This document shows positions 28,837-36,616 of a stretch of 64,000 bases of DNA, one piece after another. The stretch spans positions 310,001 to 374,000 of the forward strand of contig NZ_JHVC01000001.1 of NCBI RefSeq assembly GCF_000619945.1, given 5' to 3'. Numbering within the stretch: the first letter of the stretch is position 1; the number at the start of each line of letters is the position of its first letter. A program made the position numbers and the translations under genes. The DNA comes from Clostridium lundense DSM 17049. Lineage in GTDB: Bacteria > Bacillota > Clostridia > Clostridiales > Clostridiaceae. Under the pieces are notes generated by a model that saw only the letters and a program-made list of their open reading frames with translations, was not told where the DNA came from and searched no databases.

Positions 28837-29340
28837 ATGAAAAAATCAATATTTAAAAAACAGGTATTTACTGCATTGTTAGCAAGTATGGGGTACGTTT
28901 TAAGTACCTTCGTATCTTTTCCAAGAATGGCCCCATTCCAACATTTTATTAATGTTATAGCAGCAGTTTTTTTAGGGCCATTCTGGGGCTTTGCCTGTGC
29001 CTTAATGACAGGACTTATGAGAATGATATTGAATGGTAATACTATTTTAGCAGTTATTGGTGCTGTTGTAGGCGCATTTTTATCAGGATTACTGTATAGA
29101 ATGTCTAAGAAATTAATTTGGGCAGTTGTTGGAGAAGTTATTGGAACTGGAATTATAAGTGCAATTATTGCTTATCCATTTATGAGAACATTTTATGGTT
29201 TGCCAGATACTTCTGTATTTACATATATTCCGTTTTTTGTTCCATCTTCTTTAATGGGTGCAGTGTTGGGTTATATATTATTAAAGATATTAGATAAGGC
29301 AAAGTTGCTTCAGTATTTGAAATCTACTGTGAATAGTTAA
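28837..29340 (+). CDS. thiW: ThiW-family thiazole precursor transporter (ECF S-component)
   Basis: A 167-residue, very hydrophobic protein with about five to six helices, typical of the energy-coupling-factor S-component ThiW (MAPFQHFINVIAAVFLGPFW, MTGLMRMILNGNTILAVIG). It should bind hydroxyethylthiazole outside and pass it inward with a shared ECF energising module, which is not encoded in this window. AAAGGAGG precedes the ATG. Its place between a thiamine-binding protein and ThiM, under a TPP riboswitch, supports thiazole as substrate. Confidence 0.9.
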   Translation: MKKSIFKKQVFTALLASMGYVLSTFVSFPRMAPFQHFINVIAAVFLGPFWGFACALMTGLMRMILNGNTILAVIGAVVGAFLSGLLYRMSKKLIWAVVGEVIGTGIISAIIAYPFMRTFYGLPDTSVFTYIPFFVPSSLMGAVLGYILLKILDKAKLLQYLKSTVNS

Positions 29341-29368
29341 AGGTTAAATAGAAGATAGGAGGGAAATA

Positions 29369-30205
29369 ATGTTTGAACCAATATTTAAAAATGTGTTTGA
29401 AAGTAAGCCTATTGTTCATTGCATAACTAACTTTGTTACTGTAAATGACTGTGCAAATATTATACTTGCTGGAGGAGGTTCTCCTACCATGGCACACCAT
29501 AAGGATGAGGTGGAAGAGATTACCAAAAAAAGTCAGAGCCTTGTACTTAATATGGGGAATGTGCATGAGGTGGATTCTATGATTTTAGCTGGAAAAAGGA
29601 GCAATACATTGGAACATCCTGTAATCATAGATCCAGTAGGAATAGGAGCTTCAAAGCTAAGAAATGAAACATTTTTCAAGCTATCTCAAAGTATACAGTT
29701 TTCTGTTATTAGAGGGAATATATCAGAAATCAAGAGAATAGCAAATGAAAAAGGTGTAATAAATGGAAATAGCATGACAAAAGGAGTGGATGCTGATGAA
29801 ATAGATAAGGTTACAGAGGATAGTCTTGAAGAAACAGTAGAAGTGACAAAGAGATTGAGTAAAGTAATGCAGAGTGTTATTGTTATTTCTGGTGCTATAG
29901 ATATTGTAGCATATAAAGAAAAAGCATATGTAATTCGTAATGGTCATCCAATCATGGCACAAATAACAGGAACAGGTTGTATGTCTACAGCATTAATAGG
30001 GGCTTTTTGCGGGGGAAATCCAAATAATATATTTGAAGCCACATTAGCTGCAGTAGCAACTATGGGTGTTAGTGGGGATATAGCTTTTGAAAAGATGAAA
30101 AGATTTGAAGGTGGTACTATGATGTTTCGTATGTTTTTAATTGACAATATAAGCAATATGACTTTGGGAATTATAAATAAAGGAATGAATATTGAGGAAA
30201 TATAG
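29369..30205 (+). CDS. thiM: Hydroxyethylthiazole kinase
   Basis: A 278-residue ribokinase-like enzyme with ThiM signatures: PIVHCITNFVTVNDCANIIL near the N-terminus, NMGNVHEV, IIDPVGIGAS, IRGNISEI and the catalytic TGTGCMSTALIGAF loop. It phosphorylates hydroxyethylthiazole, the salvage route to the thiazole half of thiamine. AGGAGGG lies before the ATG. It overlaps the next gene by fourteen bases. No ThiE or ThiD is present in the window, so coupling must be done by genes elsewhere. Confidence 0.95.
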   Translation: MFEPIFKNVFESKPIVHCITNFVTVNDCANIILAGGGSPTMAHHKDEVEEITKKSQSLVLNMGNVHEVDSMILAGKRSNTLEHPVIIDPVGIGASKLRNETFFKLSQSIQFSVIRGNISEIKRIANEKGVINGNSMTKGVDADEIDKVTEDSLEETVEVTKRLSKVMQSVIVISGAIDIVAYKEKAYVIRNGHPIMAQITGTGCMSTALIGAFCGGNPNNIFEATLAAVATMGVSGDIAFEKMKRFEGGTMMFRMFLIDNISNMTLGIINKGMNIEEI

Positions 30206-30848
30206 ATATGCTATTTTTGATATGGATGGTACCCTTATTGATTCTATGCCTGCATGGAGGAATCTTGGATGCGATTATCTTAAAGGAAAAGGAATTAAAG
30301 TTCCAGAAAATTTAAATGAAGTCATAAGTGCAATGTCTATGACAGAATCAGCTAGTTTTTTCAAAAAAGAGTTCGGAATCAGAGATTCTTCAAAGCAGAT
30401 TATTTCTGATATTAATGAGTTAATAAAAGATGAGTATAAGTATAAAATACCGCTAAAACCATATGTGAAAGAATACCTTTCAAACTTGCAAAGAAATAAG
30501 GTGATTATGTGTGTGGTTACAGCTACACCAGTAGAACTGGCAGAGGTAGTTTTAAAGCGCTTGGAGGTATTATCCTATTTCTCTTTTGTTATATGTTGTG
30601 ATGAAGTTGGTGTTGGAAAAAGTAAACCGGATATCTACTATCTTGCTATAAAGAAAATGGGAGCAAATATAGCAGATACTATGGTTTATGAAGATGCCGA
30701 CTATGCAATGAGAACAGCAAAAAATACAGGTTTTTATACTATTGGAATATATGATGAATCTACACGTAAATCAAAAGAAGAAATGCAGTTACTTTGTGAT
30801 AAATATGTATGCTCTTTTCAATGCTTGTTGAAAAATAAAACTTCCTAA
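30192..30848 (+). CDS. HAD-family phosphatase of the thiamine operon
   Basis: A 218-residue HAD-superfamily hydrolase: nucleophile motif FDMDGTLIDSMPAW, VVTATPVEL (Thr motif II), GVGKSKPD (Lys motif III) and YEDADYAMRTA (acidic motif IV), with a C1-type cap. It starts at a TTG (30192) inside the end of thiM, with AAAGGA before it, so translation is coupled. Position last in a TPP-controlled operon suggests it removes phosphate from a thiamine or thiazole intermediate such as thiamine monophosphate; that is inference. General sugar-phosphate or other substrates remain possible. Confidence 0.8.
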   Translation: MRKYRYAIFDMDGTLIDSMPAWRNLGCDYLKGKGIKVPENLNEVISAMSMTESASFFKKEFGIRDSSKQIISDINELIKDEYKYKIPLKPYVKEYLSNLQRNKVIMCVVTATPVELAEVVLKRLEVLSYFSFVICCDEVGVGKSKPDIYYLAIKKMGANIADTMVYEDADYAMRTAKNTGFYTIGIYDESTRKSKEEMQLLCDKYVCSFQCLLKNKTS

Positions 30849-30877
30849 GAATTTTATAACTTAGGAAGTTTTATTTT
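30837..30877 (+). terminator. Terminator of the thiamine operon
   Basis: AAAACTTCCTAAG (30837-30849) pairs with CTTAGGAAGTTTT (30860-30872), followed by ATTTTT. Confidence 0.88.
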
Positions 30878-30949
30878 TGGAATAGATTGCATGTCCAAAT
30901 TTAAGAGATATATTACTAATGATAATTCTTTACAAATGTATATAAGTGT

Positions 30950-31792
30950 TTAAGATACCCATGATATACCAAAGCTCTTTTCTCCTGTATGTACACTTAT
31001 TACAGGGGATAGTTCTTCAATTGTAACTATATTTTCAGGATAGATTTCTAATACTTTTTCTTTTAATTTTAAGGCATAATCGTAACCATTTGCATGTGCT
31101 ATAATGATTTTTGAATTTGAAGATAACTTTGCATTTGTAATCAATTCAATTAAATTAGTATATACTTTATTCATAGTTCTTACTTTGTTTTTTAATAATA
31201 TTTCACCTTTTTCAAAATATAGAATTGGCTTTAAATTTATTAAATTTCCAAAGGATGAAGCGCATAGTGATATTCTCCCAGTTCGATGTAAATGCTTTAA
31301 ATCATCTACAACTAAATATATTTTTGAATTTGATTTTATATAGTCAAGATTTTTAATGATATTTTCAATAGAACTTCCCGTTTTTATTAATTCTAAAGTT
31401 TTAATTATCATCTGTTTTTGAATAGTTGATGTAAAGGTAGAATCAAAAACAATTATTTTGTCATCTGAAATTTGATTTTTAACTAACACTCCTGTTTGAA
31501 AAGTACCACTTAATTTAGAGCTAATTGTAATATATATAATGTAATCATACTGTTCTACTAGTTCCTCAAAAAGTTTAAAAACATCTCCAACAGCTGGTTG
31601 AGAAGTAGTTGGAAGATCTAAGGCTTGATTCATTTTAAAACAAAATTCACTTGGAGTTATATCTATTCCATCTCTAAAAGATTTACCATCAATTATTAGA
31701 TGCAGAGGTAATGAATATAAATTTGTATTATTTTTAAGTAGTTCATTATCAATTACAGCAGTACTATCAGTAACAACAGCTATTTTATTCAT
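30950..31792 (-). CDS. DegV-family fatty-acid-binding protein
   Basis: A 280-residue DegV protein (VVTDSTAVID at the N-terminus, DGIDITPSEF, TTSQPAVGDVFKLFEEL, ISSKLSGTFQT). DegV/FakB proteins bind a fatty acid and present it to the FakA kinase; FakA is not in this window. GAGGTG precedes the ATG. It is transcribed away from a TetR-type gene, and a strong inverted repeat lies just after its promoter, so the two are probably a regulatory pair sensing a fatty or hydrophobic compound (inference). Confidence 0.88.
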   Translation of the reverse strand: MNKIAVVTDSTAVIDNELLKNNTNLYSLPLHLIIDGKSFRDGIDITPSEFCFKMNQALDLPTTSQPAVGDVFKLFEELVEQYDYIIYITISSKLSGTFQTGVLVKNQISDDKIIVFDSTFTSTIQKQMIIKTLELIKTGSSIENIIKNLDYIKSNSKIYLVVDDLKHLHRTGRISLCASSFGNLINLKPILYFEKGEILLKNKVRTMNKVYTNLIELITNAKLSSNSKIIIAHANGYDYALKLKEKVLEIYPENIVTIEELSPVISVHTGEKSFGISWVS

Positions 31793-31820
31793 CTAGTTCA
31801 CCTCGTAAAATGTAGTTTGC

Positions 31821-31843
31821 GTTACAAATGATACACTTGTAAC
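31821..31843. promoter_or_regulatory. Inverted-repeat operator between degV and the TetR gene
   Basis: GTTACAAATG (31821-31830) and CACTTGTAAC (31834-31843) form ten-base arms with one mismatch and a three-base spacer, the size of a TetR-family site. It lies between the degV -10 box and its start codon. Confidence 0.65.
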
Positions 31844-31855
31844 ATTTATATATTT

Positions 31856-31885
31856 ATCATATAATACTGTAAAGTATGAAGTCAA
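31856..31885 (-). promoter_or_regulatory. Promoter of the degV gene
   Basis: On the minus strand TTGACT (31885-31880), an 18-base spacer and TATGAT (31861-31856). Transcription would begin near 31848, just before the inverted-repeat operator. Confidence 0.6.
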
Positions 31886-31926
31886 TGAAATAAAATAAAT
31901 GATACATATAAGGAGAAAGGTTACAG

Positions 31927-32517
31927 ATGAGTGAAAGTAAAGAAAAAATTAATCCTATAACTTTAAGGTCAAAAAAATGGATTGTAAACTCATTAATTGA
32001 ACTAATGGATAAAAAACCCTATAGTAAGATTACTTTAAAAGAAATTTCAGAGAATGCAGATTTAACTAGACAGACACTTTATAGAAATTTTTCTACAAAG
32101 GAAGCTATATTAGAATATTATGTTGATGGATTTTACAATGATTTTATAAAAATAATTTCAGCTAAAAATAATATAACATTATATGATTTGCTTATTACAT
32201 ATTTTCAATATTGGTATAAAAATAGAGAATTTGTAAAGAAGCTGATAGACAATAATGTATATTCAACATTACTCCATTTACATTTAAAATATATAAGTTC
32301 TATGGCAACAAATGAAAAATTTGAAAAATTAACTTTTATATCAAATGATGATTATTTTAATCATTTTTCGGCAGGAGGATTATGGTTTGCACTAAAAAAG
32401 TGGATTGAGGATGGTACAGAAAAAACTCCAGAAGAAATGACAAATGTTATTTTAAACTTCTATCATGTGAAAGGTTTAAATGTAGGAAATATAAAGAATG
32501 AAATACAAAATCCATGA
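31927..32517 (+). CDS. TetR/AcrR-family transcriptional regulator
   Basis: A 196-residue TetR-type repressor. The N-terminal helix-turn-helix reads KPYSKITLKEISENADLTRQ then TLYRNFSTKEAILEYY; the C-terminal ligand domain ends in a family segment typical of Firmicute TetR proteins (LWFALKKWIEDGTEKTPEEM). AAGGAGAAAGG precedes the ATG. Divergent from DegV with a 23-base inverted repeat between them, so it most likely represses degV and itself. The ligand is unknown. Confidence 0.85.
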   Translation: MSESKEKINPITLRSKKWIVNSLIELMDKKPYSKITLKEISENADLTRQTLYRNFSTKEAILEYYVDGFYNDFIKIISAKNNITLYDLLITYFQYWYKNREFVKKLIDNNVYSTLLHLHLKYISSMATNEKFEKLTFISNDDYFNHFSAGGLWFALKKWIEDGTEKTPEEMTNVILNFYHVKGLNVGNIKNEIQNP

Positions 32518-32587
32518 AATAAACAGATTTTTTAAAAAAGGAAATACTGCTATAATGAGAACGATACCTAAAATATATAAGAAAATT

Positions 32588-32634
32588 AAAAGCCGTTGAT
32601 ACTCTAAAATAAGTATTAATGGTTTTTATTTTTT
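32588..32634 (+). terminator. Terminator after the TetR gene
   Basis: AAAAGCCGTTGATACT (32588-32603) pairs with AGTATTAATGGTTTTT (32612-32627; G-U pairs and one mismatch allowed) and runs into ATTTTTTAT. Confidence 0.7.
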
Positions 32635-32657
32635 ATATAGATTATTGAATAATTTTC

Positions 32658-32686
32658 TTGAATAGAAAAATGGAAAGTATTATAAT
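32658..32686 (+). promoter_or_regulatory. Promoter of the efflux operon
   Basis: TTGAAT (32658-32663), 17-base spacer, TATAAT (32681-32686). Confidence 0.78.
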
Positions 32687-32696
32687 AATTGTTATC

Positions 32697-32743
32697 ATAC
32701 GAACGATAAGAATACGAATAATATCTATAATAATAATTCGTAT
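32697..32743 (+). promoter_or_regulatory. Candidate MarR operators downstream of the efflux promoter
   Basis: ATACGAAC (32697-32704) is followed by ATACGAAT (32712-32719), which forms a perfect inverted repeat with ATTCGTAT (32736-32743). The sites fall from about +4 to +50 of the transcript, as expected for repression by the MarR protein encoded at the end of the operon. Confidence 0.5.
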
Positions 32744-32756
32744 ATGGAGGGTTAAA

Positions 32757-33737
32757 ATGAAAAAGACTTTATTTTGTTTAATTACAGCAGTATTTTTAAG
32801 TGGTTGTAGTTCAAATGTCAGTACAAGTGTAAATAATAATGTACAAGCAACCAAAAATACTCAACAAAGCACTAATGCTCAATACATAATGGCAGGGAAG
32901 ATTCAAGCAAATGAAGAAGCAAACATAGGCTCAAAAATTTCAGCCAGGGTTTCTGAAATAACAGTTGATGTTGGTTCAAAAGTTAATCAAGGAGATACTA
33001 TTATTAAACTAGATACACGAGATTTGCAGGCTCAGGTAGATCAAGCTGAAGCAGCAGTAAATACTGCCAAGGCAAATTTAGCTAACGCCACTAACGGCAC
33101 ACGTCCTGAACAAATAGCACAGGCTCAAGCTAGTTTAGATAGTGCATCTAAGAGTTACGAAGTTACCAAAAAGAATTATGATCGTACTAAAACTCTAGTT
33201 GATGCTGGAGTAGAAGCTAAGCAGCAGTTAGATTTAGCTGAGCAGCAGCTTGCAGCTGCTCAGGCACAATATAAAAATACTCAAGAACAGTTAAATATGT
33301 TAAAAAATGGTCCAACACAGTCTAGTATAGGTGTTTATCAAGCTCAGGTAAATCAAGCTGAAGCAGCTTTGAAAGTATCACAGGCAGCATTGAGTAATGC
33401 TACTATTACAGCTCCTATTTCTGGAGTAGTAATTGCTAAAAATATTAATGTAGGAGAAATGGCTTTTACAAGTGCTGCACTATTATCTATAGTTAATTCT
33501 AGTAGACTATGTGTAAATGCCTATGCACCTTTAGAGATTGTAAATCAGCTAAAGGAAGGACAAGATGTAATTGTTAAAGTATCTGAGATACCAGATAAAC
33601 AGTTTAAAGGAAAAATAACTGTCATAAACTCAAAACTAAATTCACAAAGCAGAAATGTTTTAGTTAAGGTAGCTTTATCAGATCCAAATTCCATGTTAAA
33701 ATCTGGTATGTTTGCAGAAGTTGGCTTAAAGAAATAA
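32757..33737 (+). CDS. Lipoprotein membrane-fusion (HlyD/RND-type periplasmic adaptor-like) protein
   Basis: A 326-residue adaptor. The N-terminus is a lipoprotein signal (MKKTLFCLITAVFLSGC, lipobox LSGC). It then has a biotinyl-lipoyl-like half (GSKISARVSEITVDVGSKVN), a long alpha-hairpin rich in Gln and Ala (~95-215), the second lipoyl half (ATITAPISGVVIAKNINVGE) and a beta-barrel domain. Such adaptors link an export pump to the outside. I chose the ATG at 32757, after GGAGGG; the longer frame from 32658 would translate the promoter and operator. First gene of a four-gene efflux operon with a second adaptor, a pump and a MarR regulator. Confidence 0.85.
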   Translation: MKKTLFCLITAVFLSGCSSNVSTSVNNNVQATKNTQQSTNAQYIMAGKIQANEEANIGSKISARVSEITVDVGSKVNQGDTIIKLDTRDLQAQVDQAEAAVNTAKANLANATNGTRPEQIAQAQASLDSASKSYEVTKKNYDRTKTLVDAGVEAKQQLDLAEQQLAAAQAQYKNTQEQLNMLKNGPTQSSIGVYQAQVNQAEAALKVSQAALSNATITAPISGVVIAKNINVGEMAFTSAALLSIVNSSRLCVNAYAPLEIVNQLKEGQDVIVKVSEIPDKQFKGKITVINSKLNSQSRNVLVKVALSDPNSMLKSGMFAEVGLKK

Positions 33738-33757
33738 GGAGAGAAGGTGCTTTTGAT

Positions 33758-34411
33758 ATGAAAGAAAAGCGTAAAGTATTAATAATTGGAATATTAGTGG
33801 CAATTGTAGTAGCTTTATCTGGTATAGGATTTTACTATTGGTATGAAAACACTTATTATGTTTCTACTGACGATGCTAGAGTTAGTGCAGATTTAGTTAG
33901 CGTGACTCCGCAAATTACAGGAAAGCTATTAGAAATTAATGTGGAAGAAGGGGATACAGTTGTAAAAAATCAAATTTTAGCTTGTCAGGAAATGAATAAT
34001 CTTCCAGATACAAGTGTAGAGCAATCTTTAATGAGATCACCTATTAATGGTATAATAATTAAGAAGCAAGGTACTATAGGTGAAGTTTGGTCATTAGGTC
34101 AAACTTTATTTACATTGATAGACCCAAATAAACTTTATATAACTGCAAATATAGAAGAAACAAAGCTGGGAAAGGTGAGAGTTGGACAAGCAGTGGACAT
34201 TACTATAGATGAATTTAGCTCTCAAAAGTTTACAGGTAAAGTTAAATCTGTAGGTGAAGCAGCAAATTCAGCTTTATCTCTTCTTCCATCATCAACTAGC
34301 GGTACCTTTACAAAGGTAGTTCAGAGAATACCAATAAAAATTGAACTTAATAAGTTTAATAATAAAATACTTCCAGGAACAAATGCTGTTGTTAAGATTC
34401 ACGTTAAATAA
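33758..34411 (+). CDS. EmrA-like membrane-fusion protein, short form
   Basis: A 217-residue adaptor with one N-terminal membrane helix (VLIIGILVAIVVALSGIGFYY), the EmrA-type start YVSTDDARVSADLVSVTPQI, a lipoyl-like domain split by almost no hairpin, and a beta-barrel (LYITANIEETKLGKVRVGQA). The coiled-coil hairpin of full-length EmrA (about 390 residues) is missing: the two lipoyl halves are joined by roughly twenty residues. It may rely on the preceding lipoprotein adaptor, which has a long hairpin. Twenty bases after that gene and eleven before the pump. Confidence 0.85.
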   Translation: MKEKRKVLIIGILVAIVVALSGIGFYYWYENTYYVSTDDARVSADLVSVTPQITGKLLEINVEEGDTVVKNQILACQEMNNLPDTSVEQSLMRSPINGIIIKKQGTIGEVWSLGQTLFTLIDPNKLYITANIEETKLGKVRVGQAVDITIDEFSSQKFTGKVKSVGEAANSALSLLPSSTSGTFTKVVQRIPIKIELNKFNNKILPGTNAVVKIHVK

Positions 34412-34422
34412 TGAGGTGATTT

Positions 34423-36003
34423 ATGATGGAAGAGAATAAGAATGATATAGCAAGTGCTTGGTTAGCCTTATGTGTAGTTATAATAGGTACATTTATGTCT
34501 ATACTAGATAGTAGTATAGTTAATATTGCTCTTCCTAAGATGATGGCTGTCTTTGGTGTATCATTAGATGATGCAAAGTGGATATTAACCTCTTATACGT
34601 TAGCGCTAGGTGCTATAATACCATTAACAGGATATTTGCAAGATATTTTTGGGGCTAAGAGAATATATATATTTGCATTAGCAATGTTCACACTAGGTTC
34701 ATTATTATGTGGATTCTCATGGAATAATACATCTATGATAATTTTTCGTGTAATCCAAGCCATTGGTGGAGGAATGATAATGCCTGTTGGAATGTCCATA
34801 ATATATCAGGTGTTTCCTAGAGAAAAAATAGGTTTAGCTCTTGGATTTTGGGGAATAGCAGCTATGGCAGCACCTGCCATAGGGCCAACTCTAGGGGGAT
34901 ATATGATTGAGAAGATGGATTGGAGACTTATTTTTAATGTTAATGTTCCAATAGGTATTGTAGGGGTAATACTAGCAGGTATTTTATTAAAAGGGACAAA
35001 AGAAAAGGTAGTTAAATCTTTTGATATAATAGGATTTTTGTCTTCAACAGTTGGTATAGTAAGTGTATTATATGTTCTTGGAGAAGGATCTTCAATTGAT
35101 TGGGGAAAGGTAGAAAATCCAATAATATTGACCCTTGGTTGTTTAAGCCTTATACTGTTTGTAATAAATGAACTTACCCATCCAGAGCCTTTATTAGACT
35201 TGCGTATTTTCAAATTATTTGACTTTAGTATAAGTCAAATTATAACTTGTGTTTTAACATTTGCCTTAATGGGTGGGGTTTATGTACTTCCATTATTTTT
35301 ACAAAATGTAAGAGGATATACAGCTATGGAAGCTGGATTGATTATGCTGCCAGGGGCGCTTGTAATGGGAGTTATGATGCCAATAAGCGGTAATCTTTTT
35401 GAGAAGGTTGGAGTAAAAACAGTTGTTATACCTGGACTCATAATACTAGCTATAAGTTCTTATGAACTGGCGGCTGCTTTAAATATGAATTCTAGCAGAG
35501 AAACTATAATACTTATTAATTGCATGAGATCTATAGGAATAGGGCTTAGTTCCATGCCAATCAGTACTACAGGAATGAATGTTGTCCCAAAGCACTTGAT
35601 TGGAAAGGCATCAGCTATTTCTAATACTATAAGGCAAATAGCAGGTTCATTAAGTGTAGTTGTAATGTCTACAATAATGCAGTGGAAGACTAATTATAAC
35701 TACTTGAAACTGTCAGAGCAAATAAATGTTTATAATGGAACAGCTAATAATACTATAAGTATGTTAACAAAGTCATATGTGCATGCAGGTTTTCCACAAG
35801 GGACGGCTAAGGGAATGGCTATATCTCAGCTAGTTAAAATGGTTCAAGGTCAAGCTACTTTGGATGCTATGGGGTATTCAGTTAGTGTAACTGCTGTTAT
35901 AGTTCTAGCAGCAATAATTCTAACTTTATTTATGAAAAATAAAAAACAAGGTAAGGAAGGTGAAATAAATGACTCTAAGGGGGGAGTCGTCATTTCTGAA
36001 TGA
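34423..36003 (+). CDS. EmrB-type MFS multidrug exporter (DHA2 family)
   Basis: A 526-residue major-facilitator protein with fourteen predicted helices, as in the DHA2 drug:proton antiporters. Signatures are MSILDSSIVNIALPKM (helix 1), LTGYLQDIFGAKRIY (loop 2-3), GGGMIMPVGMSIIYQVFPRE and GPTLGGYMIEKMDWRLIFNVN (motif C region). It exports hydrophobic drugs or similar compounds across the cytoplasmic membrane using the proton gradient. GAGGTG precedes the ATG pair. Works with the two adaptor proteins upstream; the downstream MarR gene overlaps it by 35 bases. Confidence 0.93.
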   Translation: MMEENKNDIASAWLALCVVIIGTFMSILDSSIVNIALPKMMAVFGVSLDDAKWILTSYTLALGAIIPLTGYLQDIFGAKRIYIFALAMFTLGSLLCGFSWNNTSMIIFRVIQAIGGGMIMPVGMSIIYQVFPREKIGLALGFWGIAAMAAPAIGPTLGGYMIEKMDWRLIFNVNVPIGIVGVILAGILLKGTKEKVVKSFDIIGFLSSTVGIVSVLYVLGEGSSIDWGKVENPIILTLGCLSLILFVINELTHPEPLLDLRIFKLFDFSISQIITCVLTFALMGGVYVLPLFLQNVRGYTAMEAGLIMLPGALVMGVMMPISGNLFEKVGVKTVVIPGLIILAISSYELAAALNMNSSRETIILINCMRSIGIGLSSMPISTTGMNVVPKHLIGKASAISNTIRQIAGSLSVVVMSTIMQWKTNYNYLKLSEQINVYNGTANNTISMLTKSYVHAGFPQGTAKGMAISQLVKMVQGQATLDAMGYSVSVTAVIVLAAIILTLFMKNKKQGKEGEINDSKGGVVISE

Positions 36004-36469
36004 TGAATTAGTGTCAAAACAATCAAATGAAATAATTGAAATAATGAGAAATATTCAAAGGGTTATTAGATGTAAATTTGGGAAAATTGCAAAACAATAT
36101 GGATTTACAGCGCAGCAGCTTTGTGTTATATTTTATCTGCATCATATACCTTCTATAACTCTTAACGAATTAAGTGAGCATATGATGTTAGCCAAAAGTA
36201 CAGTTTCAGGTATAGTAGATCGTTTAACTAAGCAAGGGGTTGTGATTAGAGAAATACCTGAAGATAATCGTAGAATTGTGAAACTATCGCTTTCTGAAGA
36301 GTTTAAAAAAAATAATGATATTTGCAACATGAAAAAGGCATATATATCTGATTTAATATCTAATGGAATAAAGAATATGGATCCATTAGAAGTTGAAAAA
36401 ATTATCTATGGATTAAAGCAATTTAGTTTATTATTAAATGATGATGACGAAGAAAATAAGAAGTTTTAA
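35969..36469 (+). CDS. MarR-family transcriptional regulator
   Basis: A 166-residue winged-helix repressor (TLNELSEHMMLAKSTVSGIV then DRLTKQGVVIREIPEDNRRI, the recognition helix and wing). It overlaps the pump gene by 35 bases; AAGGAAGGTG precedes the ATG at 35969, while an in-frame GTG at 36011 after the pump stop is a possible alternative start. Last gene of the efflux operon and probable repressor of it, releasing DNA when the pump's substrate is bound (inference). Confidence 0.87.
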   Translation: MTLRGESSFLNDELVSKQSNEIIEIMRNIQRVIRCKFGKIAKQYGFTAQQLCVIFYLHHIPSITLNELSEHMMLAKSTVSGIVDRLTKQGVVIREIPEDNRRIVKLSLSEEFKKNNDICNMKKAYISDLISNGIKNMDPLEVEKIIYGLKQFSLLLNDDDEENKKF

Positions 36470-36535
36470 GTGTTTATAAGAAAGATAAGTGAACTGTTAT
36501 TAAAAAATTTAGATAATATTGAAATAGTCAAGTAG

Positions 36536-36571
36536 GGTACTGCTAAATAAAAGTAGTACCTTTTTATTTTT
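36536..36571 (+). terminator. Terminator of the efflux operon
   Basis: GGTACTGCT (36536-36544) pairs with AGTAGTACC (36552-36560), one bulge, followed by TTTTTATTTTT. Confidence 0.85.
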
Positions 36572-36616
36572 AGGGTATACTAAAGATTATTATAGTATAT
36601 AAGGAAGTGTGATAAT

